Of a DNA stretch of 64,000 nucleotides, positions 34,501-45,351 are shown piece after piece. Origin of the DNA: Dreissena polymorpha (taxonomy: Eukaryota > Mollusca > Bivalvia > Myida > Dreissenidae); NCBI RefSeq assembly GCF_020536995.1, contig NC_068355.1, positions 125,927,472-125,991,471 on the forward strand, written 5' to 3'. Made by a program: the position numbers and the translations under genes. Numbering within the stretch: the stretch's first letter is position 1; each line of letters opens with the position of its first letter. Under the pieces are notes generated by a model that saw nothing but the letters and a program-made list of their open reading frames with translations, did no database searches and was not told the origin of the DNA.

Positions 34501-35640
34501 TGCGGGCCATATCCGAAAACGCTTTCCTGAAATAGATATATAATATGTTTCGTAGAACAATACTCAGGATACATAGAAGCATTTCCATCACCAGATAAAT
34601 CTTCCGATAGCGAAATACACCTGTTAATGAACGAGATTTATTGCCGTCATAGTTGTCCTATAAGAATTATAACTGATAACGGAAAAGAATTCACTAGTAC
34701 GGCATCACTGAAACATTAAAATCAATGAAAATTGACCACGTAAAGACGACAATATCCCGAGGGTAATGGCATGAACGAGCGTTCACATGGGACTATGAAC
34801 AATATACTATCAAAACGGGTTCAAGAAAATGTACTACAATGGGACTTACATTTAAACATGTCTTTAGCGGCAATGAGATTTAGTACATCCGAGACTTCGA
34901 AGCACACACCGTTCTTCATACTTTTTAATAGAGACCCTATTCTTCCAATAGACAACTTGTTAAAGCCTAGACGTAAATATCACGGTGAAGATTATCATAA
35001 AATAATATTAGAAGAACAACACAGATCATTTAAAAAGGTATGTGCCCAAATTCAAAAATCGAAACGTAGACAAGCTGATTACGCGAATAAAGATACGAAA
35101 GATATTAAATTCGAAATCAATGACCCCGTTTACTACAAAAACTTTCAACGTACAAATAAATTAGACAGTAAATGGAGGCCATATTATCGTATAATCGAAC
35201 AAAAATCGCCTTTAACATACGTAATAAAGAACCAATTAGACAACTCAACTATTAAAGTTCATGCAGACCAGATTAGACATGGTAATATCGATCAATGGCC
35301 AGTGATAGATCAGCCGTTAGCGCGCCCGATTAGAAAAGCAAATTTAGCCTTTGCAGAAGACACATTATCTTCTGATAACGATTCAAATACGTCAGTTCAT
35401 GGGTTACCTGTTATTACTCAACAGACCCGACAGATTAGAGATAATACGGATGACGAAGATAATATTCCGCTTGCCGAATGGCAAAAACATTTGAGAAACA
35501 AACAATTCGCGGATATACAGTCAAGCTCCAGTGAATCAGATACGATGCATTACGATAACAGTAATTCACAAACTCACCTGTACGTAGGTTTGAAAATGAT
35601 TCTTCAGATGATCAGATGCAAATTGACGCGATATCGTTAA
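31541..35640 (+). pseudogene. pol region of the Ty3/gypsy element (fossil)
   Basis: Parts in order: aspartic protease with VDSGAEVSLV (~31622-31660); reverse transcriptase ~32045-33360 with a YQDD catalytic box near 32895 and LGFII downstream; RNase H ~33370-33710; integrase ~34200-35640 with an HHCC-type zinc region near 34300-34430 and a C-terminal acidic Ser/Asp-rich tail. An in-frame 159-bp tandem duplication lies at ~33835-34152. Broken. Confidence 0.9.
33835..34152 (+). repeat. 159-bp tandem duplication inside pol
   Basis: Two copies (from 33835 and 33994) are identical except for about one base, 53 codons each, so the duplication is recent compared with the LTR divergence, or was homogenised. 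Confidence 0.9.
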
Positions 35641-38112
35641 GACACAAAAGACGAAAATTGACCAAAAAGACTTCACGTTCAAATAACGCCACGAAGAAAG
35701 CAATTTTCACGTGCCTTCAGACAATGGCTGAACACATGTAAAGGAATGGACTACAAAGCAAAACGAATAGATGTCGAGACTTAAAGACCCCCAAATTTTT
35801 GCATATAGAGAAATATGTTTTGAATGTATATGTATTAAATATGTAAATAGAGGATTATAGAGGACGCTATCGTCCGATTTTGATGATGTATCGTCATAAG
35901 CATTGATTTCCGGGTTTAGAATAAAATGAAAATGTCATATTTTAGTATACGAAAAAAATTCCAATTACCCGTGCTCAATAGCGAATAGCTTGAAACGTAG
36001 CTGTATGTTGCAGGTATTTAGGAATTAACATAACAGATGTCAGTTCGGATGGGATATATAATGAAGTTTGAATAATTGATTGTGGAAATATGGTTTCATT
36101 TCCCCAATGTAGTTTACTTATCGGGAACACGTGTTGATTTGTATTAGTCCTTGATTAACAATTTGGCTCGTATTACTTCAAACCAATACATAACGAGTCC
36201 CATTTCAGATACGGTATATAATGAAATTTAAATAATTGATTATATAAGTGTAATTCCAATTTCCCAAGGTACATTACAGATACAAGTTCAGATTGAATGT
36301 GTATCGAATGTGTATCGGGGTTTACATAATTGATTATAAGAGTGTTAGGTTTCATAATACCAATAAGGTTTGTCCATAGATAACATCTGGTTATATGATC
36401 AAGTATGCTTAATGAAATGAGGTTTCCTGTTCCCAAAATGATAATTGTGTATTGCACCTCGATCAGGTACAAACATGAAAAGAAAGGTCTCACCTGTCCA
36501 AACGACGCAAAATACCTGTATCGTATATCGATCTAATCCTATTGACCAACGCTTTAGTATGTTTGCACATAAGACATTATACAAATATACGCGTATCAGA
36601 CCAGCTTATGATAACGCACTTGACAACGACATTAACCTAACGCTAGCTTATGCTCTACAGCGCTCAAGTAAACACCATTTTAGGCGTGGGTAACATTTTA
36701 ATACAGTTTGTAAATATCCTTAAAAGCTAAACACTGTACCTTTTATTAGTATAATGTGAAAGATACAACTATATTGCTATGATTCATTAAATTTTTGATA
36801 CTGAATCATATATATAGTTTGTTTTTTTCGTTTCCTTATAAGAATGACTACATTATGGCAAGGGATTTTGTTTGTAAATTTTTGTTCTCTAAGTAAATAA
36901 AACATAATAAAGCACAATGCATTTTATTGAGTAGACAAATGCGTATAGTTTAAATAAAACATAATAATTTTGTGTCATGAGAATAGCGTTTCTTTAGCAC
37001 ATTCATTTTATTTGGGTATATTATCACAGGTGTGATAAGTAATCTGAGTGCTAATATAACAAGTTCCATTTACTATAAATATGTAAATAGAAGGCCCGTT
37101 TATCATTTCATGTAATTAACCCTATAAGATTTGCCAATGCGATACAAGTTAAGGAGAAAAACAGCACTCCTGACTTCGTCTGCGTGGGTTGCCTGCAGCA
37201 ACATGCATTCATAACGCATTGAGATCGTGATCAGATTTTAACGCCCCGACACAGAAGAAGAATACGTCATCGACATACAGATATCTTCGACGACGATGTA
37301 TCCGTCGAGGATAAGATGACGCAACAAACGACTTCAATTAAGATACAACATTGTCGGCATTGATCCAAATTGTGAACAGGCATCAGTACCATACAACGAG
37401 TGGACTGTTAATGGACATTTCACGCGTCGTCGAAAATGATTTTTAAAGATACGTTGATATGAAAGGACTTGATGATGGAAAATCGCGCGTACTTTGTACA
37501 TATATTAGGTGAAAATTTTATCGTCTATAAACTTATATATATGTGTTACCTTAATTACGTGTACATAAACAATTATTATGATGCTACAGTCATGAGCGCA
37601 GACATTCTTCAGAACTATATATAATAAACGTTTGAAGTATTCTAAATCGTGCGACAACCGAGGACCAACAGCTTCTCCGACCGACCATCATCGACTTCAT
37701 TCGGAAGCCGCCGTCTTCAATCGACTGCATGTTACCATCTACAACCAGATGTCACGTACTCTCCAACCTGATGTCTCATCTCTTCACCCCGACGCCTCAT
37801 CGCCTCCAGAAAATGGACACTATTCGTATTGGATTTCTTAAATCAGTGACGCATTCCACTTCATTGTAATTGACATTGACTATTTAAATATTTCAACATT
37901 TTATTATTTCAGCAGAAGCACTCGTTAAAAATTTTATTAATAATTTACAGATTTTCATCATATATATGTTATAGTCACTGATGTTTTCATGTTTGCATGG
38001 TTCATTATCTACATCGTATGTGTTAATATGTTTTCGTTTACCTCCATACTTAAATTCTTAAAGATTTTTCTGTATCCTAAATTACATAAAAATCAAATTG
38101 AGAGGATAGGTT
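35641..38112 (+). other. Long 3' non-coding part of the Ty3/gypsy element
   Basis: About 2.5 kb separates the integrase region from the 3' LTR. It holds three diverged units sharing a TATAATGAA(G/A)TTT(G/A)AATAATTGATT-like motif near 36058, 36217 and 36330, and a purine-rich GAGAGGATAGG at 38100-38110, the likely polypurine tract. I recognise no envelope or other gene. Confidence 0.6.
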
Positions 38113-38823
38113 GTGTCACATTATGGTAGGAAACAAAGTGCAGATATATACAAATAATCTTATCGATGAGGGAGAGATTAAAGAATAGTATAGTTAACAC
38201 AAGGCCGGGTTTGTTTGTATTGGTCAAGCAAAAGTGTTTATACAGTAAAATCTCTCATCAAAAGGTTTGATAAAGCTTGTAAATATTTGGGTGGTTTGTT
38301 TATCCCGTTCCCAGGGCTTCATTGATTCAGTATCTTAAGTAATCTATTCAATCAGCAATAAGCACGCATAGAACACTGACCAATGGGATTCTTAGTAATC
38401 TAGCCAACCAGCTTATTTAGAACACTGACCAATGGGATTCATAACTGAGTTTCACGGGGCAAATGTTAGAGAGAAATAGTTCAGTTAGCGTTTAGATCTA
38501 GAGCGGAACAGATGGGAAAAGACACAATCATGTAACAACCACAACGTATTTGTATAACTGAAAATATTAGTTATGTCAGACATTAAACTGGATTAGAAAC
38601 TGATATATGTGTTGTTGAATATTTTATCCTACATTATGCAGAGAAACCAACATTAATAAAGAGGGACGGACTTGTCCCATGTGCGACACGAGAAAATGGT
38701 AGTTAATCATGACAATACGCGCATGACGAGATATCGAATGATAGGCTATACACCAGCAATTTAAGAGTAATGAAAATTGTTATAACTATGTGTCGTCTAT
38801 GAACTATGAACGATTACGTGACA
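38113..38823 (+). repeat. 3' LTR of the Ty3/gypsy element
   Basis: 711 bp, about 97% identical to the 5' LTR by eye, lacking ~13 bp present near 30267 in the 5' LTR. Followed by TATA, matching the four bases before the 5' LTR. Confidence 0.93.
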
Positions 38824-39402
38824 TATACATAACGTATTTACATGCATATAGCCTAAGAGTATAATACGAAACAATAAAACTATTTAGATTTGTAACATTC
38901 GTTTACATTGTATATTTATACAATTTTCCAACACAATGGACACACATTGTCTTCCTACTCATCAAAGACATATTTATACGGCTACTGCATACATGGTGGA
39001 GAGAATATACACGTATCGTCTGTACCGAATGTTTTTAAAGATCCTTTTATGTTTTTTATTGACATGAATTACAATACCTGGAACAATGCGAGCAAATGTA
39101 ATTGCATGATTTGCTTTTGCGTTGAATATATGTTCCTATTCTTGTCATGCTATGTTTAAGCTGATTACACAGTCATTTGTAATTGTGCATTTCTTATGGA
39201 TGGTGCAGACCATTTACAAAAGCGCGACAATGATGAAACAGAACAAACAAGAAGGAGAACAGGTTATCTATTAGCTAGTTGTGATTAATTTAAATGTCGG
39301 TATAAAAGTGTTGTAAGACATTTTAATTTTGTGTGGGAATGCTTGACATTGAACGCCGTATTATCTGCTCTCTAGAGTATGTACAACCAATGTCTGCATG
39401 TA
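38824..39402. other. AT-rich DNA, no gene seen
   Basis: An 83-residue frame at 38908-39159 has no recognisable domain. Confidence 0.4.
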
Positions 39403-39560
39403 CTTACAGTAGAGTAAGCGATTGTGTTCCGAAAGGTTGCGATTAATAGCGATTGCGTTTTTAACCGTTTTAAACCGTTTTTAAACGTTTGCTTTACGTT
39501 TGTTTGCGCTTTTTTCATTGCGCATGCGTAGCGATGAAAACCGATGAAAAGGCGGGGCTT
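39403..39560 (+). repeat. Left inverted end of the 10.3-kb structure
   Basis: Rich in short GCGATT/AACCG(A/T)TT blocks; inverted relative to 49490-49739. Such subterminal short repeats are typical transposase-binding arrays, but this is inference. Confidence 0.65.
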
Positions 39561-39682
39561 ATGTGCACTATATTTAGATATGACCTATTTATAGATTTAA
39601 AGCGCGCCCCAGAAATCAATAACTCCCGGCTAACCGCCCCTGAATGCTCGCGCGCGCCGACTAATTGTACTGAAGAACAATA

Positions 39683-39712
39683 CAGGGACCTATGTGGTTG
39701 AATAGGTCCCTG
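39683..39712. repeat. Perfect 11-bp stem-loop before AATAAA
   Basis: CAGGGACCTAT and ATAGGTCCCTG pair perfectly around the 8-base loop GTGGTTGA. AATAAA follows at 39716-39721. It could fold in RNA or be a small palindrome; it is not the histone 3' stem-loop sequence. Confidence 0.7.
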
Positions 39713-39724
39713 AACAATAAAAGG

Positions 39725-42070
39725 AAGCGAAGCAATTTTATCTGATATATTTCAAGATTTAAATAGTTTCTGTTATCGATAATATCATCACATAATAGTT
39801 CGTATATTTTTTTTATAACTATTTGTATCAGTTATTTGGTGATTCAAAGAAACAAGGTTCGTATGCATGCGAAAAAAACGCGTTTTTTAAATCAAATGCG
39901 CGTTTGACAGATTTTTTGTAAACGTATAAGTCTGTTGTTTTTTTTAAGTAATAGTGTAAGTTATCCTTACGTTCAAGGTTGGGTACTGTATTCTACTATT
40001 CCGGAAATTCAGTCATTGCGACAATTTCGACGTTCATTGTTTCATTACTGTCAACAAATACGTTAATTATAATTGTAGTTTGATTTGCGGTTCACGTTAT
40101 TACGTTGGATAATGTAAGTTCTCAACGCAGAATTCCAATTTTTAGCTGATAAAGAAGACCTGACATGCCTATACATGCACAATCAGTATTAAAGGCAGCT
40201 GTATAAATATAAATAATACATGGGTATTTGTTTTCACGGACATTTTTAAGAACATTATGCCACCTTAAAACTACGAGACATAAGAGATCCAAAATTGTTT
40301 TCCGTTATTACAAAACTATGGAGAATCTTCTTAAAAACGATACTAGCTTAATATGAGGAGGAAATAATAAAACCAATCACTGAATTCGTTAGTGAATACA
40401 GGCAAAACAAAGACAGTGCAAAAATAAGAATCTCAGATTCGCAATTATAGCAACTTTATTAATTACATTAAATTAATTTCTTTACAGTGGTTACTTTTTA
40501 CTGAGGCCGTGAGACCCCTTATTAATTGATGAAAGAATCGATTGATCAATAATGCCTTAATGTTTATATAAGTAATGATAACCTCCTTTACAATTATTTT
40601 CAAAGTTTTATTGCTGTTATATATAATTTTGTATTTATCTCTTAAACTTAAATGATTTTCATGCCTTCGTCATCCAGCTTTAACTAATCGTCATTTATTT
40701 AACGATACTGACGCGCGGTACTGAAATGTCAGATTGAGACGTTTGTGTTTTTTAATTGGTAAATTGTATTTTCTGGGCGGAGCTTTCGTTATGCCAGAAT
40801 TAGAACTTCAATTTTTTGATTGGGTCGCCGTTTTTTGGGGCGTAGCCGTTTGTCAAAGCTCGTCAAATACACATGATCACTGCCGAGTCGGTATATGTAA
40901 TATCGAGGAAAGCGTTTTTCACGAAGAGTTACAGTAAACGTGTGAATATACGTCGCAGGTGCTCAACGACCCGTGAAGCGCAAATGATTACTGGTTGTAA
41001 AACATTACCGTAGACAATAAACAGTTAAATATATTTATTTTTATTGATAATTGTGTGTAAGTTGTTAAATCAGGATATTTTGTATTCACTGGATATTAAG
41101 ATTAATTACAACCGATATTTTTTAGCTTGATTACATAGAAAGCCTGAGGCTTATTGAGACACTCCCGAGTCCGTTTCCTGCGAAGAATCCCTATTATAAC
41201 TGTTTCAACTCGATATTGCCACTTCATTATATTCATGTATTTCAGTTTGTTCGTTACATGTGTTTATCTGTTTTAGCAAAATCAATGTTCATATGCTTAT
41301 ATGCTAATATGTTGTTGTTTTACTTTATGTAAAAGAAAGTTTCTTTTAAGAAACGAAAATTAAGAGCGAATATCGTATTGTTCAGTTTGAAATTGCGAAA
41401 AGTATTCTTTTTGGTATTGTGAAGGTACCTTTTTCGGGTAAAAAAAGAATATAAAAAAATCAAATGCACCTGCTATCTGCAGACAGACTCCGCCCACTGG
41501 TTGGCAAAAGGTGGTTGGCATAACGCTGATCTATACAGATTATGTTGAAAATTACTGTAATTTCCACAATCATTTAAATCTTCAAAACACACTAAAACTC
41601 AATTGTATTATTTATAATAAATATTATTTAAAAAACATAAGATTGTATTAGTTTTTCACTTATAAAGCATTTGAAGTTATGAAATCAATGTGTCAACCAT
41701 GAATACACAAACAATATTTAGGTGAATTACTACTTGTAAAAGCAGGTTAACACCGTTGGATTATCATTGGTTACCTTTTAAAGTAACCCAACACGGGTGT
41801 CATAAACATAAGTCACCCAAAGTGCCCCCACGTTCTTAACATGTGGCGGATGTTTGTCCAGTAATTAAGCAATAATAATGAGGCTTCCACTTGTATCTTG
41901 AACCTTGAACCTTGAAAAATGCATGCAGTCGTGTTTTTTTTATCACTTTCTTCGTCTAAATAAATACATTTTATAATATAGAAAGAACAACAGACTAGTT
42001 TTTGCATATTTCTGATACTAATCAAATAAAATAACAAAAATGTTTGACTGCAATCAGCGAATACTCGCAC
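39725..42070. other. Left-arm DNA without a recognisable gene
   Basis: Short frames (for example 40734-40937) have no domain. Only the TGGTTGGCAAAAG landmark at ~41500 could be tied to the right arm. Confidence 0.4.
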
Positions 42071-42076
42071 TTTTAA

Positions 42077-42253
<177 letters not shown>

Positions 42254-42329
42254 CTCGTATAGTATAGATAACCTGTATCTTTCTATATTTTTTTAAAAGG
42301 CTGACCTTGTAAACATAAATATATTACGA

Positions 42330-42490
42330 TTATTTTAGTAACGGGACGGTTTACTAAAATGTATCGGACAGTTACATAATTTTGAACCGCTCGTGCGCCT
42401 GTTAATCGTACCGGGCGATTTATTTTGTGGATAACAAACCGTCCGTTACAGTTTAGGAAACCGTCCGGGACGGTTTCCTGGCGTAAATAT
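42330..42490. repeat. Imperfect hairpin with GGACGG/CCGTCC blocks
   Basis: GGGACGGTTTACTAAA at ~42343 pairs in part with TTTAGGAAACCGTCC at ~42455, and CCGTCCGGGACGG at ~42464 is itself palindromic. A small palindromic insertion is likely. Confidence 0.45.
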
Positions 42491-42549
42491 AGTACGGCAT
42501 AGCATTTGAAAAGGAGTCAATAAATAAATAGTATTTCTTTAACTAATTC

Positions 42550-43200
42550 AGAACATTTTCAATATAAAATAAATAATTATCTCATTTGCTGTGTTACAAA
42601 TAAAACACGTTAAACAAACCAAAACATATTTGCTTAAATTAATGTGAGTTATTATTTCCCTTGCCAACTTCACGGCGCGGTGTAATTCTTTGCGTTTCAT
42701 TAGATGCAATTGAATCATTAAGTTAACACTGATCATTTGCCGCTCATTTATAAATTTTATATTTTAGTAGCAATATTAGCATGTATTATTGATCCTATCG
42801 AGAGTTTTTATTTTTTTTTATTTAAAACGGGTACACGTTTACAATTCTGTTTTAATATTATACGGGTGTATTGATTCATGTTTGTGTGGAAATGACGTGC
42901 ATTTCTTAGTGTTTATATAAAATTTCAGGTTTGTCAAGTCTTAAATATGTATTCTTTACAAAATATACATTATTTTGCGTTTAAAACATATGGACTTTAT
43001 TTAGTAAGCGAATATTCATGAATGAAACATAAGTATGTAAGTTTGCAAATAAATGGCAAATTAATTATTATTTTAGTTGTTTAACAAATAAAACATGTAA
43101 AACATACAAAAACTATTTGCTACAGTTGATATGAGCTATTATTTTCGTGCTTATTTCACGACGCTGTGATTTATTTGCGTCTGAGTTTTTCTTCTATAAA
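42550..43200 (+). repeat. Tandem ~0.5-kb unit, left arm (two copies)
   Basis: Landmarks TTACAAATAAAACACGTTAAAC, then an ACGGCGCGGTGTAATTCTTTGCG-like block, recur at ~42595/42672 and ~43083/43155. The inverse of the same unit occurs three times in the right arm (GAAATCACACAGCGTCGTG at ~45525, CACGAGGCGCCGT at ~46099, CACATTGCGCCGT at ~46606). Confidence 0.65.
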
Positions 43201-43581
43201 TATTTCGAGAACGCAGACCATATAGAGAACTTTGGAAAATACACACAATATGGAAAAAGAAGGAACACGAAGAGTTAAATTAGAATATAGATGTATAAAC
43301 AATTCCTGAAGATTGAGTTGCATATTTTACAAATGCATTTATTGTTCGTAAGCATGTTTTTTTTATACATATATTTTATATGAATTAATGTATTGTCACT
43401 ATACTCTTCCGTAAATTACAGCAAAAGTAGTAATTTATTAAGTGCATCTGTTTTCAATGATAACCCCTGATATTGGTCGCTGCACTGTGACCACAGCAGG
43501 GTGTCAATAAACATGGGTATAGTACACGCGTTGGGTCCGATAATGAAGTAAGGTAGGCCTTTACAGAGGCCTTCACATTAT

Positions 43582-45290
43582 TAGCTCACCTGAGCACAAC
43601 GTGCTCATGGTGAGCTTTTGTGATCGCCTTTTGTCAGTCGTCCGTCGTCAGTCGTCCGTCGTGTGTCGTCCGTCGTCAACATTTTGCCTTCTGAACACTC
43701 TAGAGGCCACATTTATTGTCCGATCTAAATGAAACTTTTTCAAAACATTTGTCCCATTGATACCTCAACCGAGTTCGAAACTGGATCATGCTGGGTCAAA
43801 AACTAGGTCACTAGGTCAACAAAAAAGAAAAACCCTGTAAACACTCTAGAAGTCACATTTGATGCCACATCTTCATGTAACTTTGTCAAAATGTTTGTCT
43901 AAATGATATGTTGGTTGAATTCAAAAATGGTTCCGGTCCGTTGAAAAACATGGCCGCCAGGGGGCGGGGCAGTATTCCTAATATGGCTATAGAGAAACCT
44001 TGTGAACACTCTAGAAGTCACAATTTTTGCCCAATCATCATGAAATTTGGAGGAAACATTGGTTTCATTGATATCTCGGACGAGTTCGAAAATGGTTTAG
44101 ATCGGTGAAAAAACATGGGCCAGTGGGCGGGGCATTTTTCTCTATATGTATAAAATGAAAACATGTGAACACTCTAGAAGTCACAATTTTGGACCAATCT
44201 TCATGAAATTTGGTCAGAACATGTGTTTTCTAGATATGACGGTTGAGTTTGAAAATGGTTAGATTTGCTTAAAAACATGGCTGCCAAGGGGCAGGGCATT
44301 TTTCCTTCTATGGCTATATATGGCTATAGTAAAATCTTGTTAACAATCTAGAGGCCACATTTATTGTCTGATCTTTATGAAACTTGGTCAGAAGACTCAT
44401 CCTAATAATATCTTGGACGAGTTCGAAAATGATGCCGGTTGGTTGAAAAACATGGCCGCCAGGGGGCGGGGCATTTTTCCTTATATGGCTAAAGTAAAAC
44501 CTTGTTAACACTCTAGAGTCCAAATTTATTTTCCGATCTTCATGAAACTTTGTCAGAAGATTTGTCCCAATTATATCTTGGATGAATTCAAAAATGGTAA
44601 CCTTTGCTTGAAAAACATGGCTGCCAAAGGGCGGGGCATTTTGCCTTATATGGCTATATATGGCTATAGTAAAATCTTTTTAACACTCTAGAGGCCACAT
44701 TTATTGGCCATTCTTCATGAAACTTGGTCAATAGATTTATCCCAATAATAACTTGGAAGAGTTCGAAAATGATGCCGGTTGGTTGAAAAACAGGGCCGCC
44801 AGGGGGCGGGGCATTTTGCCTTATATGGCTATAGTAAAACCTTGTTGACACTCTAGAGGCCACCTTTATTTTCCGATCTTCATGAAACAGAAGATTTGTC
44901 CCAATGATATCTTGGATGAGTTAGAAAATAGTAACCTTTGCTTGAAAAACATGGCTTTCAAAAGGCGGGGCATTTTTCCTTATATGGCTATATATGGCTA
45001 GAGTAAAATCTTGTTAACACTCTAGAGGCCACATTTACTGTTCGATCTTCATGAAACTTGGTCAGAATAATATCTTAGACGAATTAAAAAATTATGCCCA
45101 TTGGTTGAAAAACATGGCCGCCAGAGGGCGGGGCATTATACCTTATTTAGCTATAGTAAAACCTTGTTTACACTCTAGAGGCCACATTTATTTTCCGATC
45201 TTCATGAAACTTTGTCAGAAGATTTGTCCCAATAATTTCTTGTTATCTCAGGTGAGCGACTTTTGGCCTTTCAGGCCCTCTTGTTATATT
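43582..45290 (+). repeat. Bivalve satellite array, ~10 units, alternating types
   Basis: It opens TAGCTCACCTGAGCAC with AACGTGCTCATGGTGAGC and closes CTCAGGTGAGCGACTTTTGG, so the ends are inverted (CTCACCTGAG/CTCAGGTGAG). Between lie about ten units of 150-178 bp marked by CACTCTAGA at roughly 43690, 43841, 44010, 44170, 44342, 44510, 44686, 44850, 45017 and 45171. From ~44340 two unit types alternate: one with CCGGTTGGTTGAAAAACATG and GCCGCCAGGGGG, the other with CCTTTGCTTGAAAAACATGG and CTGCCAAAGGGC, making a ~335-bp dimer. Open frames within it are by-products. Confidence 0.85.
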
Positions 45291-45351
45291 ATACCCGTTT
45301 ATTGACACCCTGTTGTGGTCACAGTGCAGCGACTATTATCAGGGTTAATCA

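Larger units (their letters stand above)
29679..38823 (+). mobile_element. Ty3/gypsy LTR retrotransposon, broken
   Basis: Full-span element of about 9.1 kb with two long terminal repeats (29679-30402 and 38113-38823) starting TGTCAC and ending GTGACA, and a probable 4-bp TATA target duplication. A primer-binding-site-like TGGTGACCGTGAACC lies at about 30414. The order gag, protease, reverse transcriptase, RNase H, integrase is that of Ty3/gypsy. The coding part is broken, with something like ten interruptions by eye. The LTRs differ at about 3% of positions plus one ~13-bp indel, suggesting insertion on the scale of millions of years ago, depending on the mutation rate. Confidence 0.92.

Noticed and set aside
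36173-36693. Possible envelope or accessory gene in the LTR element
   Set aside because: Short frames with no recognisable envelope features; treated as non-coding fossil sequence.
43908-45305. Frames in the satellite array with MAARGRG-type repeats
   Set aside because: By-product of tandem repetition of GGCCGCCAGGGGGCGGGGC; no consistent start, stop or domain.
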